Shown piece by piece: positions 15,973 through 22,635 of a stretch of DNA of 22,635 nt (its first letter is position 1; every line of letters starts with the position of its first letter). This DNA is from Muribaculaceae bacterium (GTDB lineage Bacteria > Bacteroidota > Bacteroidia > Bacteroidales > Muribaculaceae). The notes beneath the pieces are model-generated. The model was not told the DNA's origin. It worked only from the letters and a program-made list of their open reading frames with translations, and did not search any database. The stretch lies in the NCBI GenBank assembly GCA_020026215.1, contig JAHHQT010000023.1:1-22635 (forward strand), written 5' to 3'. The position numbers were made by a program, and so were the translations under genes.

Positions 15973-17430
15973 ATGTCAACCGCATGGATCGTCCTTGCCA
16001 CGATAGCATTCTACTTTGTGCTATTATTTATCATTTCGTGGATAACAGGACGCAAAACAGACAATGCCGGATTCTTTACCGGTAATCGTAAATCACCTTG
16101 GTACATGGTAGCAATTGCCATGATTGGTGCAAGTATTTCCGGTGTAACCTTTATTTCAGTTCCGGGTGCCGTTCTTGCTGGAGGTTATTCTTATATGCAA
16201 ATGGTGCTTGGTTTCTTCGTAGGTTCTATCCTTGTTGCATTAGTATTGATTCCAATGTTCTACAAAATGAACCTAATGAGTATCTACGGTTACCTTGAAA
16301 ACCGTTTCGGTCTTGCTTCATACAGAACAGGTGCTTGGTTCTTCTTCGTTTCCAAGATGCTTGGAGCTTCAGTTCGTTTCTTCGTAGTTTGCGTCGTATT
16401 GCAAACATTGGTCTTCGACCCGTTGAATATGCCTTTCACACTTAACGTCATCCTTACCGTTGCTTTGATTTGGCTATATTCATTCCAAGGTGGTGTGAAG
16501 TCATTGATTTGGACTGACTCATTGAAAACATTCTGCTTGGTATTGTCAGTAGTTTGCTGTATCGTATTCATCGCCAAGAGTTTGGGCTTGGGCATTTTCG
16601 ACTTGCCTTCAGCTGTTGCCGATGACCCTACAAGCAAAATCTTCTTCTTCGATGACCCTAACGATGGTCACTATTTCTGGAAACAATTCATCGCAGGTAT
16701 CTTCATGGTCGTTGCCACTACAGGTCTTGACCAAGACTTGATGCAACGTACATTGAGCTGCAAGAACTTCCGCGAATCACAAAAGAATATGATGGTCAGC
16801 GCATTTGTTCAAATCTTCATCATTGGCTTGTTCATGGTATTGGGTACATTGCTTTATATGTACGCTGGTGACAATCTTCCAATGAAAGACGGCAAAGTTG
16901 TCGGCGACGCCATCTTTGGTAATGTAGCTTGGAGCGAAGGCTTCCCTGTATTCATCGGTATTATGTTTATCATCGGTTTGATTGCTGCCGCTTATTCAGC
17001 TGCCGGTAGTGCTTTGACTGCATTGACTACATCATTCACCGTGGATATTCTTAAAGCCACAGAAAAACAAAGCGACAAGGACTTGACTTTGACTCGTAAA
17101 TTGGTACACATCATCATGTCATTGTTGATGGTGATTGTTATCGTTGTATTCTACGAATTGAACAACGACAGTGCAATCAACGCTGTTTATAGTTTGGCTG
17201 CCTATACCTACGGTCCTATCTTGGGTATGTTCATCTTCGGATTGGCTTGCAAACGCTCAGTGCACGATGCTTGGGTACCTGTAGTCTGCGTTTTGTCACC
17301 GGTAATCTGCTACATTCTTCAAACGAACAGTGAAGCATGGTTCAACGGCTATCAAATCAGCTTCGAACTTTTGATTATCAACGCATTGGTAACTGTAATA
17401 GGTCTTTGCTTCTTAATCAAAAAGAAATAA
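15973..17430 (+). CDS. Sodium:solute symporter (SSS family)
   Basis: A 485-residue inner-membrane protein with about 13 hydrophobic spans. SSS family blocks are clear: GNRKSPWYMVAIAMIGASIS (37-56), YGYLENRFG (105-113), GGVKSLIWTDSLK (173-185), TTGLDQDLMQR (249-259) and SAAGSALTALTTSF (342-355), the last two near the sodium site in this fold. It couples Na+ entry to uptake of a small solute. The substrate cannot be read from sequence. The NamZ gene upstream makes MurNAc or a peptidoglycan-derived sugar the first guess, and I recall a MurNAc importer unrelated to the PTS in Tannerella. Spacing of 37 and 31 bases to its neighbours supports a three-gene transcript. Confidence 0.9.
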   Translation: MSTAWIVLATIAFYFVLLFIISWITGRKTDNAGFFTGNRKSPWYMVAIAMIGASISGVTFISVPGAVLAGGYSYMQMVLGFFVGSILVALVLIPMFYKMNLMSIYGYLENRFGLASYRTGAWFFFVSKMLGASVRFFVVCVVLQTLVFDPLNMPFTLNVILTVALIWLYSFQGGVKSLIWTDSLKTFCLVLSVVCCIVFIAKSLGLGIFDLPSAVADDPTSKIFFFDDPNDGHYFWKQFIAGIFMVVATTGLDQDLMQRTLSCKNFRESQKNMMVSAFVQIFIIGLFMVLGTLLYMYAGDNLPMKDGKVVGDAIFGNVAWSEGFPVFIGIMFIIGLIAAAYSAAGSALTALTTSFTVDILKATEKQSDKDLTLTRKLVHIIMSLLMVIVIVVFYELNNDSAINAVYSLAAYTYGPILGMFIFGLACKRSVHDAWVPVVCVLSPVICYILQTNSEAWFNGYQISFELLIINALVTVIGLCFLIKKK

Positions 17431-17461
17431 ATAGAAATATTACAACCTTTAATCTAATATC

Positions 17462-18349
17462 ATGTCACACAATATTTTGAACAAATATATCTGGATACTG
17501 GACATCGTGGAACGCTATGGACGCATTTCACGAAAAGAATTGAGCCGCTTATGGCTCAATTCTACCGTTTCCGGTAATGAGCCACTCACACGTCGCACAT
17601 TCTATAATTACCGAAACAACATCGAAGATATATTTGGCATCAAAATCGCTTATGATAACACAACCTTTGAATACTACATTGAACAGGACTCCGATTCAGG
17701 AGGAATGAGCGAATGGCTGGTCAATTCCATTTCCATCAATGGTATTCTTTCCGATGCTTCCGACATTTCAAACAGAATCATGCTTGAGGAAATTCCTTCG
17801 GCACGCAAATTTCTGTCAACTATCGTCGAAGCCATCAAGACAAACCATAAAATTGAATTCTCCTATACGCCGTTCTATCGTACAGGAACCACAAAACACA
17901 TTGTCTTAGAACCATATTTTCTAAGAATCTTCAAACAACGCTGGTATGTGATCGGTTATAACCATGCGGACAAAAAAATCAAGACCTATTCCTTAGACCG
18001 TTTCAACGAAGTGACTGTATTGCCCGAAGGCTTCGAAATGCCTGAAATCAACGTGCGCGACTTCTTCACCAACAACTTTGGCATCATGACCAGCAACGGT
18101 GAAGTCAAGGACGTGACCTTGCGTGTTGAACAGGAGGAGGCAAAATATCTTCGTGCTCTTCCGCTACACCACTCACAAACGGAGAAAATCTATGACGGAT
18201 ATTCCTTGTTCCACTACAAAATTTACCTCACTTTCGACTTTGTCAATGAGATTATTTCACACGGAAACCGAATCACCGTCATTTCGCCCGTTGAGTTGAA
18301 AACGATGGTGGTGGACACGCTTCAGAATGCCCTTGAAAATTACAAATAA
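17462..18349 (+). CDS. WYL domain-containing transcriptional regulator
   Basis: A 295-residue cytoplasmic regulator. Residues 10-60 resemble a winged helix-turn-helix (ISRKELSRLW, then TRRTFYNYRNNIEDIFGI). The WYL domain is at about 112-190, with KIEFSYTPF (130-138), LEPYFLRIFKQRWYVIGYN (149-167) and KTYSLDRFNEV (174-184), followed by a WCX-type C-terminal part. WYL domains bind nucleic acid or small ligands and control DNA-binding activity. It is the last gene of the namZ-symporter unit and is a natural candidate for its regulator. A perfect inverted repeat lies inside its coding region over residues 26-34. Which ligand it senses is unknown. Confidence 0.88.
   Translation: MSHNILNKYIWILDIVERYGRISRKELSRLWLNSTVSGNEPLTRRTFYNYRNNIEDIFGIKIAYDNTTFEYYIEQDSDSGGMSEWLVNSISINGILSDASDISNRIMLEEIPSARKFLSTIVEAIKTNHKIEFSYTPFYRTGTTKHIVLEPYFLRIFKQRWYVIGYNHADKKIKTYSLDRFNEVTVLPEGFEMPEINVRDFFTNNFGIMTSNGEVKDVTLRVEQEEAKYLRALPLHHSQTEKIYDGYSLFHYKIYLTFDFVNEIISHGNRITVISPVELKTMVVDTLQNALENYK
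17537..17562. repeat. Perfect 10-bp inverted repeat inside the WYL gene
   Basis: GAATTGAGCC, six bases (GCTTAT), then GGCTCAATTC. It lies about 75 bases into the regulator gene and is not followed by a T-run. Twelve of its bases (TATGGCTCAATT) recur at 18408-18419. It could be an internal operator or an mRNA hairpin. Confidence 0.7.
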
Positions 18350-18394
18350 GGAATAAGGAAATTTTTTCCCTAAATACTTATCCCATAACAAATA

Positions 18395-18422
18395 AGCCAT
18401 TTTTCGATATGGCTCAATTTTT
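18395..18422 (+). terminator. Probable terminator after the WYL gene
   Basis: AGCCAT at 18395-18400 pairs with ATGGCT at 18409-18414 across an 8-base loop, then CAATTTTT. The stem is only 6 bp, so the call is moderate. The descending arm is the second copy of TATGGCTCAATT. Confidence 0.5.
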
Positions 18423-18501
18423 CGTGCCTTTTTAAGTCATTTTTTGTAACATTCTCTTAATATTTTTCAATTATTATTGATTTACTATCCCCTCTTTTGA
18501 T

Positions 18502-18509
18502 TATCTTTG
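18502..18509 (+). promoter_or_regulatory. Promoter -7 element for the sodium/phosphate cotransporter gene
   Basis: TATCTTTG followed by CACC fits TAnnTTTG well. A TTG at 18477-18479 is about the right distance for a weak -33 box. Transcription from about 18516 would give a leader of roughly 270 nt before the start at 18786. Confidence 0.6.
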
Positions 18510-18515
18510 CACCAA

Positions 18516-18785
18516 ATAGCAATGTTGTCTAGGTACAAAATAGGAACTATGAGTATTATCTCAGTGCTTTTTAAATCGAATTCGAGTTTGACTTGTTGTT
18601 TGCAGAAAGCAACAAGACAATCACTGAATACAACCGGACAACATTATTCAACAAAACATACTACACAGATTTGACGTTTCTATTTTCCTGTCTGATTTTT
18701 TAGGCAAGCCGAAAATGAGGAGCGTTTTTTTATTTTTATATAACTAAATCATTTTTTTAATTAACAAAAAAACAATTTAGCTTTT
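18516..18785 (+). promoter_or_regulatory. Structured leader of the NptA gene with a possible upstream ORF
   Basis: The leader holds a hairpin CTTGTTG (18592-18598) with CAACAAG (18610-18616), a palindrome TCGAATTCGA at 18576-18585, and TCAGTG (18561-18566) complementary to CACTGA (18622-18627), which would enclose both in a small multi-stem domain. Near its end, ATTTT..GG can pair with CC..AAAAT shortly before seven Ts at 18725-18731, a weak attenuator-like arrangement. A 41-codon ORF (18549-18674) overlaps the stems. No known riboswitch class is recognised. Confidence 0.4.
18549..18674 (+). CDS. Possible 41-residue upstream ORF
   Basis: It starts with ATG 8 bases after an AGGAAC stretch and runs to TGA. 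The peptide begins MSIISVLFK, contains a Cys-Cys pair at 16-17 and is Thr/Ser/Gln-rich; it resembles nothing I know. It lies wholly within the leader of the phosphate cotransporter gene and over its hairpins, so it may be a leader peptide or chance. No codon-usage test is possible at this length. Confidence 0.25.
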   Translation: MSIISVLFKSNSSLTCCLQKATRQSLNTTGQHYSTKHTTQI

Positions 18786-20603
18786 ATGCAATATTCATTT
18801 TTAGATTTCCTATCATTGCTCGGTGCCGTAGGTCTTTTCCTATACGGCATGAAAATCATGAGTGAGGGCTTGCAGAAAGTAGCAGGCGACCGCATGCGTA
18901 ACATTTTGTCGGCGATGACAAAAAACCGTTTTGCAGGATTGATTACCGGTATCTTCATCACAGCTTTAATTCAAAGTTCATCAGCTTCAACCGTTATGGT
19001 TGTCAGCTTCGTGAATGCCGGTTTGATGTCGCTTGCTGATTCCATGGCAGTAATCATGGGTGCCAACGTAGGTACAACTGCCACCACATGGATTATCACC
19101 GCATTCGGTTTCAAGGCAAACATTGATGCCTTTGTGCTTCCGCTAATCGGTATCGCCATACCATTCCTATTCTCCAAGAAGAGCAACTACAAATCAATCG
19201 CTGAGTTCATGATTGGTTTCTCCTTCCTGTTCATGGGATTGCAACTTATCAATACCAACGTTCCCGACTTGAAGGCCAACCCTGAAATGTTCAGCTTCTT
19301 GCAAGACTATTCATCATTGGGCTTCTTGTCTGTATTGATTTTCGTATTTGTAGGTATCATATTTACAATGATTATCCAATCATCTGCGGCATCATTTGCT
19401 ATCGTCATGATTATGTGCGGTAAGGGATGGATTACATTTGATATTGCATGTGCTATGGTTTTGGGTAGTAACATCGGTACTACCATCACACCGATTCTGG
19501 CCTCCTTGGGAGCCAATGCCTCGGCGAAGAAAGCCGCTATGGGGCACTTCATGTTCAACTTCTTCGGTACACTTTGGACCTTGTGCCTATTCTATCCGTT
19601 CGTTGACTTGAACGCATGGTTCACCCAGGCATTCAACTTGGGAGACCCTAACGCCCTATTCAGATATTTGGAAAACATCGAAACAACCAATCCTGCACTT
19701 TACGAACAAGTGATTAACGGAACCGGTCCTGAAAAAATATTGGACGAAATTGTGAACTTGCAATTTGCCGTATCATTCGGTTTGTCAATCTTCCACTCTT
19801 CATTCAACATCGTCAACGTAACCGTCATGATTTGGTTGACCAACTGGTTTGTCAAAGTCACCAACTTCTTCATCAAGACCAAACACAAGGAAGACGAAGA
19901 ATTTCAACTTAAATTCATTTCAAGCCGTATGTTGAGTGCTTCTGAATTGAATATCACACAAGCACAACAGGAAATCGTAGTTTATGCCGAAAGGGTGAAC
20001 CGAATGTTTGAAATGGACAAGACATTGCTTCACACCAAACCTGAAACAGAAGAATTCAACAAACTATATTCTCGCATTCAGAAATACGAAGACATTTCTG
20101 ACCGCATGGAAATTGAAATCGCAAACTACTTGAACAAGGTAGTTGACGGTCGATTGAGCTACGATGGTAAGATGCGCATCGCTTCCATGTTGAATATTGT
20201 CAGCGAAATCGAAAGTATCGCCGACAGCTGCAACAACTTGGCGCGTACTATGGTACGTCAACACGAGGCTAAAGTCTCTTTGAACGAAACCAACATGGAA
20301 AACATCGAAACCATGTTCAGATACATTTCTGAAGCAATGGAAAACATGTTGTCAATTATCCGCGATATGGAAATCGTCAACGATAACAACATCATGAAGT
20401 GCTACAACAAGGAACGTGAAATCAACAACTACCGCAACGCTTTGCGTTCTGAAAACGTAGAACACATCAATCAAAAACTTTACTCTTACGAAGAAGGTAT
20501 CTATTATATGGACTTGATTTGTGAAAGTGAAAAATTGGGCGACTACATTGTTAATGTTGTTGAAGGAGTGAAGTCTCAATCTGATAGAGTACATAACCAA
20601 TAA
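18786..20603 (+). CDS. Sodium-dependent phosphate cotransporter, NptA type with PhoU-like tail
   Basis: A 605-residue membrane protein. The transporter part (about 1-365) contains the two inverted repeats of the family, each with a QSS[SA]AS motif (63-68 and 198-203) followed by a GANVGTT or GSNIGTT loop (92-98 and 227-233), which form the substrate and Na+ site in SLC34-like proteins. Residues about 385-600 form a helical PhoU-like domain facing the cytoplasm. It imports inorganic phosphate with Na+; bacterial members with PhoU tails may also take part in phosphate homeostasis or efflux. It is a single gene with its own promoter, a long leader and a strong terminator. Confidence 0.92.
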   Translation: MQYSFLDFLSLLGAVGLFLYGMKIMSEGLQKVAGDRMRNILSAMTKNRFAGLITGIFITALIQSSSASTVMVVSFVNAGLMSLADSMAVIMGANVGTTATTWIITAFGFKANIDAFVLPLIGIAIPFLFSKKSNYKSIAEFMIGFSFLFMGLQLINTNVPDLKANPEMFSFLQDYSSLGFLSVLIFVFVGIIFTMIIQSSAASFAIVMIMCGKGWITFDIACAMVLGSNIGTTITPILASLGANASAKKAAMGHFMFNFFGTLWTLCLFYPFVDLNAWFTQAFNLGDPNALFRYLENIETTNPALYEQVINGTGPEKILDEIVNLQFAVSFGLSIFHSSFNIVNVTVMIWLTNWFVKVTNFFIKTKHKEDEEFQLKFISSRMLSASELNITQAQQEIVVYAERVNRMFEMDKTLLHTKPETEEFNKLYSRIQKYEDISDRMEIEIANYLNKVVDGRLSYDGKMRIASMLNIVSEIESIADSCNNLARTMVRQHEAKVSLNETNMENIETMFRYISEAMENMLSIIRDMEIVNDNNIMKCYNKEREINNYRNALRSENVEHINQKLYSYEEGIYYMDLICESEKLGDYIVNVVEGVKSQSDRVHNQ

Positions 20604-20606
20604 AAA

Positions 20607-20640
20607 GTGGCTCACAAAAAGCGGAGCTTAAAATAGCCAC
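20607..20640 (+). other. Two-tier stem directly after the NptA stop
   Basis: GTGGCT (20607-20612) pairs with AGCCAC (20635-20640) around an inner hairpin AAGC (20619-20622) with GCTT (20626-20629). It sits 3 bases after the stop codon. No T-run follows, so it may protect the 3' end rather than terminate. Confidence 0.4.
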
Positions 20641-20696
20641 AAGATAGGTATATGCCTGCTTTCTTCCTGCATAGGATGAAAACATACTGATAAAAG

Positions 20697-20731
20697 AAAC
20701 CGCCTTACAGAATATCTGTGAGGCGGTTTTT
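20697..20731. terminator. Strong terminator, bidirectional in form
   Basis: A 15-bp stem, 20697-20711 with 20715-20729 (one wobble), with a three-base loop. The + strand side ends in TTTTT. The minus-strand side also ends in a T-rich stretch (TTTCTTTTAT), so it could stop a minus-strand transcript too. Confidence 0.88.
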
Positions 20732-20825
20732 ATTGTAAAGAGACAATCTTTTTCAGTTCCTCCAATTCTATGGCAAAGTATTCTTGTAGATAGTTCAAAA
20801 TAATCTCAGCACAATCCGAAGAAAA
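20730..20825 (-). pseudogene. Possible minus-strand gene remnant (31 codons, no start)
   Basis: Read on the minus strand, an open frame runs from a TGA at 20826-20828 to a TAA at 20730-20732, just before the bidirectional terminator. The peptide contains AEIILNYLQEYFAIELEELK, a regular amphipathic helix that looks like a natural protein end. There is no ATG. It may be the tail of a deleted gene that once converged on the cotransporter gene, or chance. I cannot assign a family. Confidence 0.25.
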
Positions 20826-20840
20826 TCATTGATAAATGCA

Positions 20841-20848
20841 TAACTTTG
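20841..20848 (+). promoter_or_regulatory. Promoter -7 element for the AraC-type regulator
   Basis: TAACTTTG is a perfect TAnnTTTG box, but it ends only 7 bases before the ATG at 20856. Bacteroidota transcripts start about 7 bases after this box, so the mRNA would begin at or next to the start codon. Confidence 0.6.
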
Positions 20849-20855
20849 TATAGAC

Positions 20856-21656
20856 ATGGAAAAGGAAGAAAAAACCGAACAAGATACCCTCTTCTTTGAT
20901 GAGATTGAACGACACAAAAACAATATCTACGTCATGCAGTATGAATTGAAAGAAGTCGTCTCCTTGCACTCACATCCGCAGGGACACATTCTTATTGTAT
21001 TGAACGATGTGGCAATTGTTGACGTAGAAAACAGCGCATTCTACATCCCCTACGGGCATTTCGTATGGATTCCTTCGGGCAAAAGGCACCATATCTCGTT
21101 TGAAAACCGAACCATTCATTTGAAGAACATCTATTTTCCCCAGAACTTTTCCGATGATAAATTCTATAAGGAAGTGGGCATCTATCCCATCCCGACACTT
21201 TTGCAGGAAGTCTTGAACCTCATGGACGAGACTCGGGAATATACGCCAAAAGACTGGAAATACGAACTTTTGTCCACCATGAAACACATTCTGCCGAACA
21301 TCATCTCGCAAAAACACTCCGAACTTTGGCTGCCGACCACCAAACACCCCATTGCAAAGAAAATCATCAAGGCCATCCATCGCAATTTCCGCAAGCCCAT
21401 CACTGCACAAAGCATCGCCGACGAAGTTGGTATGAGCGTGCGCAATATGAGCCGCTATATGCACAACGAATTGGGGATCTCTTTCGTGCACTATTTGCGA
21501 AAGTATCGTATCATCATGTCCGTCAAACAATTGGTAAAGGGAGACGACTCCATTACCAACATTGCCTATAGTGTTGGCTACGAGAGCCTGTCCGTTTTCA
21601 GCAACTCGTTCTATATGGTCACCGGCTACCGTCCAAGTTTCTTTCTGAAACAATAA
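20856..21656 (+). CDS. AraC family transcriptional regulator with cupin sensor domain
   Basis: A 266-residue cytoplasmic regulator. Residues about 25-100 form an AraC-type cupin with HSHPQGH (38-44) and IPSGKRHHI (72-80), which in this class bind a small ligand or metal. Residues about 161-266 are the double helix-turn-helix: ITAQSIADEVGMSVRNMSRY (182-201) and SITNIAYSVGYESLSVFSNS (232-251), ending in the usual F....GYRPS. The ligand and targets are unknown; no metabolic operon is adjacent, so it may act elsewhere or on itself. The first Met is used because the frame and family length fit; the next Met (residue 27) would leave the cupin nearly intact and cannot be excluded, given how close the -7 box is to the start. 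Confidence 0.88.
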   Translation: MEKEEKTEQDTLFFDEIERHKNNIYVMQYELKEVVSLHSHPQGHILIVLNDVAIVDVENSAFYIPYGHFVWIPSGKRHHISFENRTIHLKNIYFPQNFSDDKFYKEVGIYPIPTLLQEVLNLMDETREYTPKDWKYELLSTMKHILPNIISQKHSELWLPTTKHPIAKKIIKAIHRNFRKPITAQSIADEVGMSVRNMSRYMHNELGISFVHYLRKYRIIMSVKQLVKGDDSITNIAYSVGYESLSVFSNSFYMVTGYRPSFFLKQ

Positions 21657-22174
21657 GTTTTTTGCTCCAAACTCATTGAATAAAAGCAGTTTTACTTCAT
21701 TTTTGTCCGAAATGAGCAAAAACATGGCATTTTTTATAAAGAGTAAATGTTTTGAAATTGGTAACTTTGTAATGGATTCTAGAAAGAAGTTATAATAGTA
21801 TAACTTAATAAAGTCATATCCCTGTTTAGGTTTGTTATCAAAAATATTCATGCAGGTTAGTTCTGCATTACCACCATTGGGCATCTCTTCCAAATTCGTA
21901 GAAACAACTCGCTAACATGAATCCCCATTGAGCATATTTTCTAAAAAATAAACCGTGAGGAGAAAAAATGACTATTATGCTTTTATATATTATTTGTGGT
22001 TATATCTAATTTTAAAAAGTGTCAATTTACAGTCGGATTTGGAAGAAGATGTTACATGGTTCACCCTTCTAATGAAGAATAACGAAATAGAACACTAAAC
22101 GACTCCCTTTGGAGTTGAAGAGTTTAACTTACAGATAATTATTATACTTTCAAGAGTTAAAAATCAGAGAATTA
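21657..22174. other. Intergenic region, mostly unexplained
   Basis: I find no supported gene. A -7-like TAACTTTG sits at 21762-21769 without a good -33 box. A 13-codon frame at 21968-22009 follows a GAGGAG sequence. A two-level stem, TAAAC (22096-22100) with GTTTA (22122-22126) around ACTCC with GGAGT, lies near the end without a T-run. A long open frame on the opposite strand, starting at 21893 and crossing the AraC gene, looks like a coding shadow. Confidence 0.5.
21762..21769 (+). promoter_or_regulatory. Isolated -7-like element (TAACTTTG)
   Basis: It matches TAnnTTTG exactly, in DNA with no following gene for more than 500 bases. Either it drives an unrecognised small transcript or it is a chance match in AT-rich sequence. 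Confidence 0.3.
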
Positions 22175-22205
22175 ATTGTTTTTTTCGAACAATTGTTTAA
22201 CTTTG
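22175..22205 (+). promoter_or_regulatory. Promoter of the rubrerythrin gene
   Basis: ATTG at 22175-22178 (three of four -33 positions), a 19-bp spacer, then a perfect TAACTTTG at 22198-22205. The expected start near 22212 gives a leader of about 130 nt. Confidence 0.7.
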
Positions 22206-22262
22206 TTTTTGACTGATGACAAAAAATTTTTTTGACTAATTTCAAAAGGATTTTTATTTAAA

Positions 22263-22281
22263 GCTCTCAATGAGAGCCTTT
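22263..22281 (+). terminator. Small hairpin with T-run in the rubrerythrin leader
   Basis: GCTCTC, AAT, GAGAGC, then CTTTT. It lies between the promoter and the start codon, so it may act as a weak attenuator or as the end of a short RNA. The stem is only 6 bp and the T-run short, so its effect is uncertain. Confidence 0.35.
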
Positions 22282-22341
22282 TACATACAAAATAATACAA
22301 ACGTAGAAAATTATTCATTTATAAAACAAAAACAAACTAAT

Positions 22342-22635
22342 ATGAAAGATCTTAAAGGAACAAGAACTGAAGCTAACTTGATGGCAGCTTTTGCAGGTGA
22401 ATCTCAAGCTACTAACAAGTATACTTACTATGCTTCTAAAGCTAAAAAAGACGGTTACGTTCAAATCTCTAAAATTTTTGAAGAAACTGCTGGTAACGAA
22501 CGTGAACACGCTAAATTGTGGTTCAAACTTCTTCACGGCAATGAAGTGCCTGATACAATGACTAACCTTGCAGATGCTGCAAACGGTGAAAACTACGAAT
22601 GGACAGAAATGTACGCTGAATTTGCAAAAGTAGCT
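22342..22635 (+). CDS. Rubrerythrin, N-terminal part (cut by the window end)
   Basis: The first 98 codons are present. The protein starts MKDLKGTRTEANLMAAFAGE and carries the ferritin-like diiron ligands in order: Glu20 in the first helix, then Glu53 and His56 in the GNEREHA stretch of the second helix. Rubrerythrin reduces hydrogen peroxide in anaerobes using a diiron site fed by a C-terminal rubredoxin-like iron; that second domain would lie beyond the window. Codons are of the highly expressed type, as is usual for this abundant stress protein. The start follows a leader of about 130 nt with its own promoter. Confidence 0.93.
   Translation, partial: MKDLKGTRTEANLMAAFAGESQATNKYTYYASKAKKDGYVQISKIFEETAGNEREHAKLWFKLLHGNEVPDTMTNLADAANGENYEWTEMYAEFAKVA

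Noticed and set aside
20970..21893. A 307-codon open frame on the minus strand, overlapping the AraC-type gene
   Set aside because: The + strand frame has unmistakable AraC/cupin motifs across the same DNA. The minus frame shows no domain, has low-complexity Asp/Val/His-rich composition typical of antisense shadows, and its non-overlapping part has no supporting feature.
1..22635. CRISPR array, insertion sequence, prophage or tRNA gene
   Set aside because: I found no regularly spaced repeats, no transposase or integrase frame with terminal repeats, no phage structural gene and no cloverleaf-like sequence in the intergenic regions.

Overview
The window is a chromosomal segment from a member of the Bacteroidota, most probably order Bacteroidales. 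Four things point there. The intergenic regions repeatedly carry the Bacteroidota -7 promoter element TAnnTTTG, and most starts lack a clear Shine-Dalgarno. The first complete gene has a type IX secretion (T9SS) C-terminal domain. There is a NigD-like lipoprotein and a DUF3467 protein. The remaining content (SulP transporter, SSS symporter next to a DUF1343/NamZ enzyme, NptA with a PhoU tail, rubrerythrin) is ordinary for anaerobic Bacteroidales. I cannot name a genus. Every confident gene lies on the + strand.

Layout. 1-162 is the end of an iron-containing alcohol dehydrogenase, followed by a hairpin and about 0.95 kb of AT-rich non-coding DNA that includes a repeat-rich leader. 1110-4070 encodes a large secreted leucine-rich-repeat protein built from two copies of one module plus a T9SS sorting domain, closed by a very strong terminator. 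4293-7321 holds a SulP anion transporter and a DinF-like MATE exporter in one unit. 7427-9187 is aspS with its own promoter element and terminator. 9303-13176 is a tight five-gene operon: tcdA, a LolD-like ABC ATPase, a NigD-like lipoprotein, a DUF3467 protein and cysS. Its terminator overlaps the promoter of the next gene, a Dph6-like ATP pyrophosphatase (13269-13970).

13971-14765 is non-coding by protein criteria, but it contains the best promoter of the window (TTTG, 20 bp, TACATTTG). About 170 bp downstream of that promoter is a perfect intrinsic terminator, and several stems lie between. I read this as a structured small RNA of about 200 nt, the most interesting object here. 14766-18349 is a three-gene unit: secreted NamZ-type exo-muramidase, SSS sodium:solute symporter and WYL-domain regulator. 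It looks like a peptidoglycan-sugar scavenging module. A perfect inverted repeat lies inside the regulator gene, and 12 bases of it recur in the terminator region after the gene.

18786-20603 encodes an NptA-type sodium/phosphate cotransporter behind a leader of about 270 nt with stems and a possible upstream ORF. 20604-20855 holds a strong terminator and a short minus-strand coding remnant. 20856-21656 is an AraC-family regulator that may be transcribed without a leader. 21657-22341 is mostly empty of genes, and the window ends inside a rubrerythrin gene with its own promoter and leader.

No CRISPR array, insertion sequence, prophage, integron or known defence system is visible. The region reads as core chromosome. 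Its novelty lies in RNA and regulatory structure rather than in a new protein system.
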